A DNA stretch of 64,000 bases from Nocardia suismassiliense. GTDB lineage: Bacteria > Actinomycetota > Actinomycetes > Mycobacteriales > Mycobacteriaceae. Location of the stretch: assembly GCF_900269665.1 (NCBI RefSeq), contig NZ_LT985361.1:602965-666964 (forward strand), given 5' to 3'. Made by a program: the position numbers and the translations under genes. Positions 28,540 through 37,728 of the stretch are shown here, piece after piece (positions within the stretch are counted from its first letter, which is position 1; each line of letters opens with the position of its first letter). The notes beneath the pieces were generated by a model. It searched no databases. It worked only from the letters and a program-made list of their open reading frames with translations, and was not told the DNA's origin.

Positions 28540-29294
28540 GCCGCCGTCCCCAGGTACGCCGCGATGACGGCCGGATCACGTTGCACCGCTTCGGGATCGC
28601 CCTCGGCGATCAGCCGCCCGAAATCCAGGCAGACCACCCGATCGCAGGTGCCCATGACGAACCCCATGTGATGCTCGACGACTATCACCGTCAGATCCGA
28701 CTCGTCGCGCAGCGCCCGCAAGCGATCGGCGAATTCGCCGACCTCACTGTGGTTGAGTCCGTTGACCGGCTCGTCCAGCAGCAGCAACCGCGGCTGGACG
28801 GCCAGCGCCCTGGCCAGTTCGATCCGTTTGAGCGTCCCGAACGGCAGCCCGGCAGCCGGATGATCGGCGACGTCGGCCAGCTCCAAACGGTCGAGCAGCG
28901 CGTCGATTTCGCTGCGCAGGGCTCGTTCCTCGCGACGCACGCGCGGCAGCCGCAATGCGGCGCTGGTGAATCCGGCACCGGCCCGGTGGTGTGCGCCCAC
29001 CAGGACGTTGTCGCGCACCGACATCCGAGGGAACAGCCCGAGATTCTGAAAGGTTCTGGCGATGCCGAGCGCGGCGAGCGCATCCGGTCGCACGGTCAGC
29101 AGATCGGTGTCCAGATAGCGCACAGCACCCGAATCCGGCAGATGGCGGCGGGTCAGGCAGTTGAACAGTGTGGTCTTCCCGGCGCCATTGGGTCCGATCA
29201 GGCCGACCATCTGTCCCGGCTCCACCCGGAATCCGACCTCGTGCAATGCGGTGATGCCGCCGAAGCGGACGGTCAGGTCGGATATTTCGAGCAT
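28536..29294 (-). CDS. livG: LivG-type ABC ATPase
   Basis: A 252-residue ATPase with Walker A GPNGAGKTTLFN, the LivG feature IARTFQNLGLFPRMSV, and Walker B LLLLDEPVNGLNHSE. The usual ABC signature LSxGxxR is replaced by LPFGTLKRIELARAL, which is common in LivG. First gene of the operon, about 220 bases from the divergent PucR-type regulator. ATG at 29294 chosen where the domain starts. Confidence 0.93.
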   Translation of the reverse strand: MLEISDLTVRFGGITALHEVGFRVEPGQMVGLIGPNGAGKTTLFNCLTRRHLPDSGAVRYLDTDLLTVRPDALAALGIARTFQNLGLFPRMSVRDNVLVGAHHRAGAGFTSAALRLPRVRREERALRSEIDALLDRLELADVADHPAAGLPFGTLKRIELARALAVQPRLLLLDEPVNGLNHSEVGEFADRLRALRDESDLTVIVVEHHMGFVMGTCDRVVCLDFGRLIAEGDPEAVQRDPAVIAAYLGTAA

Positions 29295-29513
29295 TCGGCC
29301 TCCCAGCCCACGTTTGAGACGTGGGAAAAAATCCCTGCGCGACAACAACTTCAGCTGCCTGCCTGGAGTGCAGATGGTCAGCCTAAGTGCGCTGGTCAGC
29401 GGGCACATCGGCCGTGGAGGCCAAAGCCGGCCCGCGATGTTGTCCTCGCCGGACATGGACGGCCCGGCTCTAGTCGTGTTGACACCCCCGATACAGCGAT
29501 GGAGTATCCGCAT

Positions 29514-30815
29514 ATGTCAGCTGGGTCACATTCGGACAGCACGGTGTATCCGGACGAAGTACAGGCCGAGCGCATTCGAATAATCGGCAACGCCTATGCC
29601 CAGGCGGAGCAGATCGCCGACGCCGGACTGTCGGCGATCCTCGCCCAGATTCCCAGCTACGCGGCTCGCGACAGCACCTTCCACGCCGATGTGCACGATC
29701 AACTCACCAGGCTGTGCCGGTCCGGGCTCAGCGCGTTCCTGGAGCACCGCAAGGTGACCGTCGAGGAGCTCGCCTACACCCGCCGGGCCGCGGTGCGCCG
29801 AGCCAGGGCCGGGCTCACGCTGGTCGACTACATCACCGCCTTCCGGCTCGGCCAGCAGGCGACGTGGAAGGCGCTGCTGGCCTTCGCCGGTGAATCCGAG
29901 GCCGGGCGGCAGGCCGCGCTGTCGATGGTCGCGCCGCTGGCGCGCTACAACGATCTGGTCAGTACCGAGGCCGCCAACGCCTACCTCGAGTTCCAGCAGG
30001 CGTGCTCGGCCGACTTCGGCCGCGAAGGACAGGACCTGCTGGAACGGCTGCTCGCCGGCGCACTGCCCGAGCGTGGACCGCTGCTCGCCAAGGCAAGCGC
30101 ACACGGCATCGGCGCGGAGAGCACCGCCGCGATGGTGGTCGTCACCGCGACCGTGCTCGACAGCCAGCTGCGTGCGGCGCAGGACGGAACCGACACCGAG
30201 GCAAGACAACTCGCCGCCGCGGCGATGGCAGGTGTCGGCGTCAACGGACTGCGCACCCTCGCGGTGGTGCGAGGCACCGAGATCATCGCCGTGCCCGCGC
30301 TCAACCGCAGCGCGAGCACCGGCGAACTCTGCGAGCGACTACAGGCGATGCAGCGCAAACTCAGCGCGGCAGGCATCACCCTCGCCGTCGGCGTCAGCAC
30401 CGTCGTCGCCGGCATCGCGCAACTACCGACGGCGTATCAGCAGAGCCGCAACGCCCTCGGTCTGCTGCTCGAGGCGGGCGGCGTCCTGGCGCTGCCGCAC
30501 ATCACCCCGTTCCGCTACCTCATGCTGCGCGCCGACGACACCGCCCGCCACCTCATCGACCCCGGCATCGCGGCCGTGCTGTCCGACGACCGAACCCGCG
30601 GCGGCGTACTCGCCGACACCATCCGCGCCTTCGCCGCCGCCGACATGAACCTGCGCGAAGCCGCCGACACCCTGCGCATCCACCACAACACCGCCAAATA
30701 CCGCCTACGCCGCATCCAAGACCTCACCGGCCGCAGCGTCCGCAGCGTCAACGACCTGATCGAATTATTGGTGGCGATCGAGCTACAGCAGCCCGCGGCG
30801 CCAGTCGGCTCCTGA
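29514..30815 (+). CDS. PucR/CdaR-type transcriptional regulator
   Basis: A 433-residue regulator. The N-terminal helical domain (about 20-160) resembles RsbRD-like sensors. The middle has a GGDEF-like CdaR fold (VGVSTVVAGIAQLPTAYQQSRNAL), and the C-terminus is the PucR helix-turn-helix (LREAADTLRIHHNTAKYRLRRI). GGAG nine bases before the ATG at 29514 sets the start. Divergent from the liv operon, so probably controls it in response to the transported solute (inference). Confidence 0.9.
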   Translation: MSAGSHSDSTVYPDEVQAERIRIIGNAYAQAEQIADAGLSAILAQIPSYAARDSTFHADVHDQLTRLCRSGLSAFLEHRKVTVEELAYTRRAAVRRARAGLTLVDYITAFRLGQQATWKALLAFAGESEAGRQAALSMVAPLARYNDLVSTEAANAYLEFQQACSADFGREGQDLLERLLAGALPERGPLLAKASAHGIGAESTAAMVVVTATVLDSQLRAAQDGTDTEARQLAAAAMAGVGVNGLRTLAVVRGTEIIAVPALNRSASTGELCERLQAMQRKLSAAGITLAVGVSTVVAGIAQLPTAYQQSRNALGLLLEAGGVLALPHITPFRYLMLRADDTARHLIDPGIAAVLSDDRTRGGVLADTIRAFAAADMNLREAADTLRIHHNTAKYRLRRIQDLTGRSVRSVNDLIELLVAIELQQPAAPVGS

Positions 30816-30825
30816 GTTGTTGACC

Positions 30826-30843
30826 GACACCACGTTTGGTGTC
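30826..30843 (+). terminator. Short hairpin after the PucR gene
   Basis: GACACCA-CGTT-TGGTGTC, 7-bp stem, 10 bases past the stop. No T-run; a weak terminator candidate. Confidence 0.45.
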
Positions 30844-30944
30844 CCGGGCAGGAGCGATAGGTGTCGCCCTCACCTACCGCCGCCCAGAACGCGTGTTTGT
30901 CACCCGCGACGCCGGGTAACCGGCCGTCGACTGGGAGGTGCCAA

Positions 30945-31358
30945 ATGACAGAAGCGCGGAGCGCGCCACCGGCGGAGACTCGGTCGGTCGGCGAACTGGT
31001 CAACGACGCGACCGAGCAGATCAGCAGGCTGATCCGGGACGAGTTGCAGCTGGCCAGGCTAGAGGTACAGAAAAAGGGCAAACTCATCGGCCGTGGTGCC
31101 GGGCTGGCCGGCGTCGGCGCCCTCTTGGCGTTCTACGGCGGAGCGGCCTTGATCGCGGCGGCGATATTCGCCTTGGCGATCCCGCTACCCGCGTGGGCCG
31201 CGGCGCTGATCGTCGGTGGAGTGCTGGTGGTCGTCGGTGCCGTACTCGCCCTCCTCGGCAAGAAGGACGTCCAGGAGGCGGTCCCGCCGGTGCCGCAGGA
31301 AGCGGCCGCGGGCGTCAAACGCGACATCGAAACCATCAAGGACGGGAGACACCGATGA
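30945..31358 (+). CDS. DUF1469 / phage-holin-like membrane protein
   Basis: A 137-residue protein: charged N-terminus with VGELVNDATEQISRLIRDELQLARLE, two hydrophobic helices (about 55-115) and a basic tail. This is the actinobacterial holin-superfamily III / DUF1469 (YqjE-like) pattern; despite the name it is normally a housekeeping envelope protein. GGGAGG upstream sets the ATG at 30945. First of three overlapping genes. Confidence 0.88.
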   Translation: MTEARSAPPAETRSVGELVNDATEQISRLIRDELQLARLEVQKKGKLIGRGAGLAGVGALLAFYGGAALIAAAIFALAIPLPAWAAALIVGGVLVVVGAVLALLGKKDVQEAVPPVPQEAAAGVKRDIETIKDGRHR

Positions 31359-31984
31359 GCGACCAGGGACGCCGGGCCGCCGACGACACCACCGAAGTCG
31401 ACACGCCGATCGTGAGCGGACCGATCGAAGAGGAAGCACTGCGCGCGGACCGTGATGCGACCAGAGAACAACTGGGGCAGACGGTTTCGGAACTGACCGA
31501 CAAACTGGACGTCAAGGGTCGAGCGCAGGACAAGCTGCACGATACCGCCGACACGGTGCGCGAAAAGGCAACGGAGGCAACCGAAGCCGCCGCCGAGAAG
31601 ACCGCGCAGGCCAAGTCCGCCGCCAGCCGCAAGGCGGCCGAAACCAAAGAAGCCGCAGCCAAGAAGGCCGCCGCGACCAAGCAGGCCGCGAGCAAGAAGG
31701 CCACGGAGGCCAAGGAATCCACCAGCAGGAAGGCCGCTGAGGTGGAGGCGGCGACCGTCGAGAAGGCCGCGCAGGTGAAGCAGGCCACCGAGGAGAAGAC
31801 ACAGCAGGCCAAAGCGCAGGCGCGCGACCTGGTCGACAAAGCCGAAGCCGCCACCCCCGAGCCGGTCGTCGAACGCGGCAGGCAGGCTGCGGAGGTGGCC
31901 CGTCGGCAACCCGCCGCCGTGGCCGGTGCCGCGGCACTCGCGGCGCTCATCGTCTGGTGGATCCTGCGCAGGCGGCAGGCATGA
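31355..31984 (+). CDS. DUF3618 protein with Lys/Ala-rich coiled repeat
   Basis: A 209-residue protein. Residues 28-70 match DUF3618 (EEEALRADRDATREQLGQTVSELTDKLDVK). Residues 70-160 are low-complexity K/A/E-rich heptad-like repeats (SRKAAETKEAAAKKAAATK), resembling histone-H1-like or apolipoprotein-like helices. A final hydrophobic helix (AAVAGAAALAALIVWWILRR) anchors it. Start overlaps the previous stop (ATGA). Expected to be a stress-related membrane-tethered coiled coil. Confidence 0.87.
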   Translation: MSDQGRRAADDTTEVDTPIVSGPIEEEALRADRDATREQLGQTVSELTDKLDVKGRAQDKLHDTADTVREKATEATEAAAEKTAQAKSAASRKAAETKEAAAKKAAATKQAASKKATEAKESTSRKAAEVEAATVEKAAQVKQATEEKTQQAKAQARDLVDKAEAATPEPVVERGRQAAEVARRQPAAVAGAAALAALIVWWILRRRQA

Positions 31985-32238
31985 AGACGTTGTACAAGCC
32001 GCTCGGCATGCTGGTCAGCGTGGTGGGCGGCCTCGCGGCCAACGCGGCGTTCACCCGCGTGTGGCGCACCGTCAGCGGTGAGGACGAAGCACCCAGCGCC
32101 ACGGCGCGGAACTACACCTGGAGCGAGGTCTTGATCGCCGCCGCGCTCCAGGGCGCCATCTTCGGTCTCGTCAAAGCCGCCATCGACCGGGCGGGCGCGA
32201 CCGGCTACAAGTCGTTGACCGGCACCTGGCCCGAGTAA
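31981..32238 (+). CDS. DUF4235 membrane protein
   Basis: An 85-residue protein with two hydrophobic stretches and the DUF4235 pattern (YKPLGMLVSVVGGLAANAAFTRVW, then VLIAAALQGAIFGLVKAAIDRAG). Start overlaps the DUF3618 stop (ATGA), completing a translationally coupled trio. This DUF1469/DUF3618/DUF4235 set is common in actinobacterial genomes. Confidence 0.9.
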   Translation: MKTLYKPLGMLVSVVGGLAANAAFTRVWRTVSGEDEAPSATARNYTWSEVLIAAALQGAIFGLVKAAIDRAGATGYKSLTGTWPE

Positions 32239-32248
32239 TCGGGCCGGT

Positions 32249-33394
32249 TCATTCGTCGCCGCTGAAATCCCGGCGGACGAAGTTGGGGCGGATGTCGGGG
32301 TCCGGCGGATCGTAATACCGGTGGAACGTCGGGGTCAGACCCGACGAGATCGGCGGGTTGATCCAACTCCAGTCCGTCGGGCAGGTCCGGCCCGCCGCCT
32401 CCTCCCGTTTGACGTGATCGCAGAACTGCTTGGCCACCGTGTGGTGATCGACGATGTACACCCCCGCCTTGCGGAAGCTGTACAGCACCGCGCGATTGAG
32501 CTCGACCAGCGCCGAGTCCCGCCACAGCGTGCGCTCGGAACGGGTGTCCAGGCACATCATTTCGGCGATCAGCGGCAGCATGTTGTAGCGGTTGGTGTCG
32601 CTCAGATTGCGTGCGCCGATCTCCGCGCCCAGGTACCAGCCGTTGAACGGCGCGAACGGGTAAGTGACACCGCCGACTTCGAGGTTCATGTTGGAGACGG
32701 CGGGTAACGCGTGCCAGCGCAGGCCCAGCCCCGCGAACCACTCGAACTCCGGGTGCTCCAGTTCCACTTCGCGGGCCAGCTCGGGCGGAATGTCGAACCA
32801 GCGGATCGGCTCGTCCGGCGTGCTGATCAGTAGCGGCAGAATGTCGAAAGGTGTTCCCGCGCCGCGCCAGCCGAGTTTCATCGCGAACTCGGTGAGCGCC
32901 ACATTCGCCGCATCGCCGGTGACCGTGCCGTCGCCGTTGCGGTAACCGGCGTAGCGGATGAGCTGCGGGCTGACGATCCGGAACTCGCGCCCGTCCGGCT
33001 GCCGCGGCGGTCCGACGGTGATCATCGATTGAATAGCACCACCATTGGTGGCCATCTGCAGATGTTGCCAGCAGACCTCGGCCAGATCACGCGCGGACCG
33101 CACGCGCCGCGCGTCGAGCAATTTCAAGGAGCGCCAATGCTTTCGGCCGACACAGCGGGCGTGATTGCGCCACGCGAGTTTGGCGCCGATCAGAATCTCC
33201 TCGGCGGTCTGCAGATAGCCGCCGGTCTGTTCGAGCTGCTCCAGCGCGGTGCGGCGGCGCTGGGACGACAGATGGGCCAGTTCCGGCATGCGGAAGAATT
33301 CGTCGCACTCACGGAGCCGGCGTTTCAGATCGGTACTGAAAGGCTCTGTGTCGGGGGAGTTTTCGAACGGTGGCACGGGTAACACAGGATTCAC
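32249..33394 (-). CDS. nos: Bacterial nitric oxide synthase, oxygenase domain
   Basis: Heme enzyme making NO from arginine. The 381-residue protein is an oxygenase domain only, the normal bacterial form, borrowing electrons from cellular reductases. Seen: heme-ligand Cys81 in WRNHARCVGR, the conserved GLRWHALPAVSNMNLEVGG, and FNGWYLGAEIGARN with substrate-binding Glu258. GTG start with GGAG seven bases before. No reductase or arginine gene adjoins it. In other bacteria this enzyme protects against oxidants or supplies NO for nitration; its role here is unknown. Confidence 0.95.
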   Translation of the reverse strand: MNPVLPVPPFENSPDTEPFSTDLKRRLRECDEFFRMPELAHLSSQRRRTALEQLEQTGGYLQTAEEILIGAKLAWRNHARCVGRKHWRSLKLLDARRVRSARDLAEVCWQHLQMATNGGAIQSMITVGPPRQPDGREFRIVSPQLIRYAGYRNGDGTVTGDAANVALTEFAMKLGWRGAGTPFDILPLLISTPDEPIRWFDIPPELAREVELEHPEFEWFAGLGLRWHALPAVSNMNLEVGGVTYPFAPFNGWYLGAEIGARNLSDTNRYNMLPLIAEMMCLDTRSERTLWRDSALVELNRAVLYSFRKAGVYIVDHHTVAKQFCDHVKREEAAGRTCPTDWSWINPPISSGLTPTFHRYYDPPDPDIRPNFVRRDFSGDE

Positions 33395-34236
33395 GGTTTT
33401 CTCCGGTCGGGCATCGGTACTGCGGTGAAACAGACAAGTTCGAGCGGGAGAATTCGTACGGGCGCGTGGCCGACACCGTCGCCGCCGGTGGTCCGCGCGG
33501 GTGGGTACGCAGGGCGATGCCGCGAATTAGCTTCGGCTCGAAGGGGAGTGCGCGCCGCCGTGGGCTGTCGCGACTCCGTACCGAGCGGCCGGTCCGCTTG
33601 CTGGGCATAAGCGCAGCGCGAAGAGCTCGGTGCCGATAGTGCGGATCCACGATCATGTGCGTCCTTGTTCATGCCCGGGAGAGGCCCGGAGAGTAGCGTA
33701 CGGCGGGTGTGCTGGCGGTGTGCCCGGATTTGCTGGATTTGCTGGGTCGGACCGAGTCGCGGAGCGAAAACGGGTGGCGTCGAGTCCCATTGACGGCGTG
33801 ATGGGTTCGCGCACCAGGTGTTTGCTGAGTGCGCAGGATTGCCATTCGCGGTGGTGCTTCATGGGTCGAAGGACCCCGTTCGTGCAAGCTGCGCGACCCG
33901 TATGTCCGCGCGGGTGGATCGCAGCCGACTTCCCGCGGGTGGGGCGCCGTCGACATCCCGCGCGGCTGGAGCGCCGCCGCAAGCCGCGTCACCGGGATAC
34001 TGCGGTCGCGCGGGTGGGCAACGCGGTCTGTCGGCGGATCTGCGTGATCTCGGCAACAGCATTGCCGGACGCACGGTGGCCCGCCGGATAGCCACCTTTG
34101 CCATCGGCCAGTCAGCGGGACTGCAACGCCCCTGGCAGGGCTCGAATACCTGCGCTCCGAACACCAAACGTGGCCCTGGTCACACATTATTGCGACTCGC
34201 TATGGCCGCCCGAGCGATCCACACATTTCTGGCAGG
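33395..34236. other. Long intergenic region, no gene seen
   Basis: 842 bases between divergent nos and the mycolyltransferase-like gene. Open frames exist on both strands, but none has a ribosome site, recognisable domain or normal composition. The word CGCGGGTGG recurs at about 33498, 33909, 33945 and 34012. May hold the nos promoter and a decayed gene. Confidence 0.5.
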
Positions 34237-35316
34237 ATGGGTCGCATGCTGTCTCGGCGCAGGATGCGGCGCTGGGTTTCCAGCGTCTTGGTCAGTGCGG
34301 CACTGGTTTCCGGTGCTGTGGTGTTCGGCGCTCCCCAGTCGTCGGCGGCCCCTTCGGATGCCCCCAAACCAAGCACCGGCTCCTCGGACGGCCCGGCCCC
34401 CGCCGAGCCCACCACGGGCCGGGCCGCGAAACCGGCGATCGACCGCATCGAACCCATCAACGATCGGTGGCTGCGGGTCTTCGTCGAATCGCCCGCCATG
34501 CGCCGCGCCGTGGAGGTGCAGGTGCTGCTGCCGCGGGACACATCGAAACCCCGTCCGACCGTCTACATGCTCGACGGGCGCAGCGCGAGCCCCGACAGCA
34601 ACAACTGGACCGAAATGGGCCACGCCGACCGGTTCTTCGAGGACAAGAACGTCAATGTCGTGCTGACCGTCGGCGGCCCGGCCAGCTTCTACACCGACTG
34701 GAAGAAGCCCGACCCGGTACTCGGCACCAACATGTGGGAGACCTTCCTGGCCCGCGAGCTGCCACCGCTGATCGACGCGAAGTTCAACGGCAACGGGCGC
34801 AACGCCGTGATGGGTGTCTCGATGGGCGCCGAGGCCGCGATGATGCTGTCGTTCCGGAACCCGCAGCTGTACACCGCGATCGCGGCGCACAGCGGATGCT
34901 TCTCCATGGGCACCGACCTCGGCCAGGCACAAGCCAGGACCGTGGTCGCCACCTATCAGGGCGAGCCGGACAACATGTTCGGCCCGCAAGACGATCCCGC
35001 CTGGCTGGACCACGACGTGACGCTGCACGCGGAAGCGTTGCGCGGCAAGACGATCTACATGTCCGTCGGCAGCGGTATACCCGGCATCCACGACGTGCCC
35101 GGCAACCCCGACGTCGACGTGGCCACCGCCATCAGCTTCGGCGGCCCACTGGAAGCCGCGACCAACATCTGCACCCACCGCCTCACCGATCGGCTCCGCG
35201 TCCTCGGCATCCCGGTCACCGCCCACTTCCGGCCGACCGGAACCCACTCGTGGCCGTACTGGGCCGACGAACTGGTCCGGTCGTGGCCGGTCGTGGCGGG
35301 TGCCCTCGGTGTCTGA
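34237..35316 (+). CDS. Secreted esterase, antigen-85/mycolyltransferase family
   Basis: A 359-residue exported alpha/beta hydrolase. An arginine-rich start and hydrophobic helix give a signal peptide ending near ASSAAP. A Pro/Ser-rich linker follows (about 40-65). The catalytic domain has LLPRDTSKPRPTVYMLDG, nucleophile GVSMGAEAAM, and the C-terminal histidine in PTGTHSWPYWADEL, the layout of mycolyltransferases. Likely transfers mycolic acids between trehalose and the wall, or is a paralog with esterase activity. An ATG at 34246 has a better-spaced AGGATGG and may be the true start. Confidence 0.88.
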   Translation: MGRMLSRRRMRRWVSSVLVSAALVSGAVVFGAPQSSAAPSDAPKPSTGSSDGPAPAEPTTGRAAKPAIDRIEPINDRWLRVFVESPAMRRAVEVQVLLPRDTSKPRPTVYMLDGRSASPDSNNWTEMGHADRFFEDKNVNVVLTVGGPASFYTDWKKPDPVLGTNMWETFLARELPPLIDAKFNGNGRNAVMGVSMGAEAAMMLSFRNPQLYTAIAAHSGCFSMGTDLGQAQARTVVATYQGEPDNMFGPQDDPAWLDHDVTLHAEALRGKTIYMSVGSGIPGIHDVPGNPDVDVATAISFGGPLEAATNICTHRLTDRLRVLGIPVTAHFRPTGTHSWPYWADELVRSWPVVAGALGV

Positions 35317-35328
35317 TCCGGTCGCGGT

Positions 35329-36408
35329 CTAGATCGAGAAGCGTTCCAGCACTGCGGGATCGGTGGCGAAACTCAGGAACAGGTCGTTCTCATGCGGATC
35401 GCCGGTGGTGATCCGCACCCCGTCGCCGCCGTAGGGCCGGACGAGCACGCCTGCCTCGGCACTGGCCTCGCCGAACTCGACGCTGCGCGCGCCCAGCGGC
35501 AGCCAGACGAAGTTGGCCTCGCTCGGCGGCACCTGATAACCAGCGGCCAGCAGGGCGTCCCGCACGCGGTCGCGTTCGAGCACCAAAGCGTGGGTGCGGT
35601 CCAGCAATTCGTGCCGCGCCTCCAGCGACGCGATCGCCGCGGCCTGCGCGACCCGGTTGACGCTGAACGGGATGTGCACCTTCGTCAGCGCCGTGATCAC
35701 GGCCGGATCGCCCACCGCGTAACCCGCGCGCAGGCCGGCCAGGCCGTACGCCTTCGAGAAGGTGCGCAGCACAACCACATTCGGGCGGGTGCGACCCAGC
35801 TCGATACCGTTCGGGTAGTCCTCCTCGGCCAGCCGCAGGTACTCGAAGTACGCCTCGTCCAGCACGATCAGCACCCGCTTGGGCACCGTGTCGAGGAAGC
35901 GGGTCAGCTCGGCCTTGCCGACCGCGGTGCCGGTCGGGTTGTTCGGGTTGCAGACGAAGATCAGCTTGGTTCGCTCGGTCACCGCGGCGGCCAGCGCGTC
36001 CAGGTCGTGCACGTGGTCCGGGGTGAGCGGCACCTGGACGGCGGTCGCGTTACCCACCTTGGTGACGATCGGGTAGGCCTCGAAGGAGCGCCAAGCGAAC
36101 AGCACCTCGTCGGTCGGTGCGTCGCAGGTGATCTGCACCAGCTCCTGGCACAGCGCGACGCTGCCGCAGCCGACCGCGACGTTGTCCTGCGCGACGCCCA
36201 GGAACTCGGCCAGTGCGGCACGCAATTCCAGGGCCAGATTGTCCGGATACCGGTTGGCCAGCTCGGCGGCCTCGGCGATCGCCTTGGCCGCGGCGGGCAG
36301 CGGGCCGAAGGTGGTCTCGTTGCTGGCGAGCTTTACCGCGCCGGGGTGGTTGCGGCCGGGAACATACGCCGGAATCGAATCGAGGTCCGGCCGGGTTGAC
36401 GCTGTCAC
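35329..36408 (-). CDS. pat: Histidinol-phosphate/aromatic aminotransferase
   Basis: A 359-residue PLP aminotransferase, fold type I, HisC family. KLASNETTFGPLP, NRYPDN, VGCGSVALCQELVQ, NPNNPTGT and the PLP lysine in RTFSKAYGLAGLRAGY are all present. Similar in start, length and sequence to Rv3772 (hisC2/pat), which has aromatic amino acid transaminase activity. GTG start at 36408 begins the conserved TASTRPDLDSIPAYVPG. Converges closely on the mycolyltransferase-like gene. Confidence 0.92.
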   Translation of the reverse strand: MTASTRPDLDSIPAYVPGRNHPGAVKLASNETTFGPLPAAAKAIAEAAELANRYPDNLALELRAALAEFLGVAQDNVAVGCGSVALCQELVQITCDAPTDEVLFAWRSFEAYPIVTKVGNATAVQVPLTPDHVHDLDALAAAVTERTKLIFVCNPNNPTGTAVGKAELTRFLDTVPKRVLIVLDEAYFEYLRLAEEDYPNGIELGRTRPNVVVLRTFSKAYGLAGLRAGYAVGDPAVITALTKVHIPFSVNRVAQAAAIASLEARHELLDRTHALVLERDRVRDALLAAGYQVPPSEANFVWLPLGARSVEFGEASAEAGVLVRPYGGDGVRITTGDPHENDLFLSFATDPAVLERFSI

Positions 36409-36525
36409 ATACCAACCATAGGTGGCGCAGCGCAAAGCATGGCCCGCGTACCGGAAAATCTGTGGTCGATGGGCCCCCAACAGCAATTTCTACCGAAGAT
36501 CAAGAAGTCGCCCTACGCTGGTTTC

Positions 36526-37251
36526 ATGTCGGGCACTTACAACGACCTCGCCCCCCTGCGCCGCGACGACCCGTCGCCCGAACCCGAGACCGGCTCGAAA
36601 CATCAGGCCGCCGACACCCAGGTGCCCATCATCGTGGTGGAGCCCGAGGGCAATGCCCGCGGCGGCATCGTGATGCTGCACGAATCCCGCGAGTTCACCG
36701 GTGCGCTGCTCGCGCTGATGAATTCGTTGGCCTCCGAGGGCTGGACCGTGGTCGCGCCCAACCTGTTCCACCGGTCCGGCCGCGAATCGGTCGCGGAGGT
36801 GTTCGGCGACGAGCTCTTCGACGACTTCGACGCCTGCTTCGACTGGCTGACCCGGCACGGGGTGTTCCCCGACACCATCGGCGTGCTCGGCTTCGACTCC
36901 GCGGGCACCGCCGCGTTCCTGGTCGCCACCAACCGCCCGGTCGGCGCGGCGGTCAGCGTCGCCGCGCCCGGCATCGTCGAACCGCTCACCGAACAGGCCG
37001 ACGCGCTCGTCCGCGTCGCCCCGCACCTGCAGGCGCCGTGGCTCGGACTGTTCGGCACCGACGACCCGGCCACCCCGCCCGCGGAGGTCGAACGACTACG
37101 CGACGCGACCGGCCGAGCCGCGGTGGCCAGCCTGGTCGTCAGCTATCCCGGCCTGCGCCACCGCGCCGATCATCCCGCCACCGAAGACGACAACGGTCTG
37201 GTCGACTCCCAGACCCGTATTTTCGACTGGTTCGACAGCAACTTACGCTGA
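36526..37251 (+). CDS. Dienelactone hydrolase-family protein
   Basis: A 241-residue alpha/beta hydrolase. The family landmarks are PIIVVEPEGNARGGIVMLHESREFTGA and GVLGFDSAGTAAFLVA; the nucleophile position in GFDSAG is Ser or Asp-Ser rather than the Cys of true dienelactone hydrolases. C-terminal histidine at GLRHRADHPA. At the ATG at 36526 there is no ribosome site, but a TACGCT -10-like box lies 8 bases upstream, so a leaderless message is likely. An in-frame ATG at 36469 is possible. Substrate unknown. Confidence 0.82.
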   Translation: MSGTYNDLAPLRRDDPSPEPETGSKHQAADTQVPIIVVEPEGNARGGIVMLHESREFTGALLALMNSLASEGWTVVAPNLFHRSGRESVAEVFGDELFDDFDACFDWLTRHGVFPDTIGVLGFDSAGTAAFLVATNRPVGAAVSVAAPGIVEPLTEQADALVRVAPHLQAPWLGLFGTDDPATPPAEVERLRDATGRAAVASLVVSYPGLRHRADHPATEDDNGLVDSQTRIFDWFDSNLR

Positions 37252-37342
37252 TAACCAGCCGTTTTGCGATCTGGACAACGGCTCCTGTAATCTTCATGCT
37301 CGGCGGTTCGAAAGGACCGGTGCCCTCGAAGAGAAGGCTCCA

Positions 37343-37432
37343 GGAGGCGTGCCAGAGCGGCCGAATGGGACTCACTGCTAATGAGTTGTCCCTTCACGGG
37401 GACCGGAGGTTCAAATCCTCTCGCCTCCGCCA
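37343..37432 (+). tRNA. tRNA-Ser (GCT anticodon)
   Basis: Acceptor GGAGGCG pairs with CGCCTCC, anticodon loop CTGCTAA, long variable arm, GGTTCAAATCC T-loop, and encoded CCA. Confidence 0.96.
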
Positions 37433-37467
37433 CAACCCGGGCAACCGGTACACAACTGAATAACCAT

Positions 37468-37540
37468 GCGGCTGTAGCTCAACGGATAGAGCATCTGACT
37501 ACGGATCAGAAGGTTAGGGGTTCGAATCCCTTCAGCCGCA
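37468..37540 (+). tRNA. tRNA-Arg (ACG anticodon)
   Basis: Acceptor GCGGCTG pairs with CAGCCGC, D-arm TAGCTCAACGGATAGAGCA, anticodon ACG, T-loop GGTTCGAATCC. A34 will be the substrate for the TadA deaminase encoded at 55612. Confidence 0.97.
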
Positions 37541-37546
37541 CAAGAT

Positions 37547-37580
37547 GAAGGCCCCTCTCGGGTAATCGGGAGGGGCCTTC
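37547..37580 (+). terminator. Terminator after tRNA-Arg
   Basis: GAAGGCCCCTC and GAGGGGCCTTC form a perfect 11-bp stem just after tRNA-Arg. Confidence 0.85.
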
Positions 37581-37728
37581 TCGCGCCCCTCGTCTACCGA
37601 GATCGATTCGCTTGGGGTTCGGTTCATCTTCGCTCGAGATTCGCCTGACCCGGTATAGTTGGGTCATCACGCAAGTGATGCTGGCGGTGGGACGCCGATT
37701 GCCCTCGACGCCCCACCTGATGGGTTAT

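Noticed and set aside
26930..28579. A 549-codon frame joining LivF antisense-frame residues to LivH
   Set aside because: The part before 27811 overlaps livF in another frame; LivH family proteins start near GISSGALYAG.
28581..29513. Upstream extension of the PucR-type gene across livG
   Set aside because: The frame is open by chance through the opposite-strand ATPase gene; the ribosome site and domain start at 29514.
30945..31358. Phage holin as evidence of a prophage
   Set aside because: The holin-like protein is in the common chromosomal DUF1469/DUF3618/DUF4235 operon; no other phage gene is present.
33669..34187. A 172-codon open frame on the minus strand in the long gap
   Set aside because: No ribosome site, no domain, biased composition.
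24498..37540. tRNA genes as integration sites for a mobile element
   Set aside because: No integrase, attachment-site duplication or phage gene was seen next to any of the four tRNAs.
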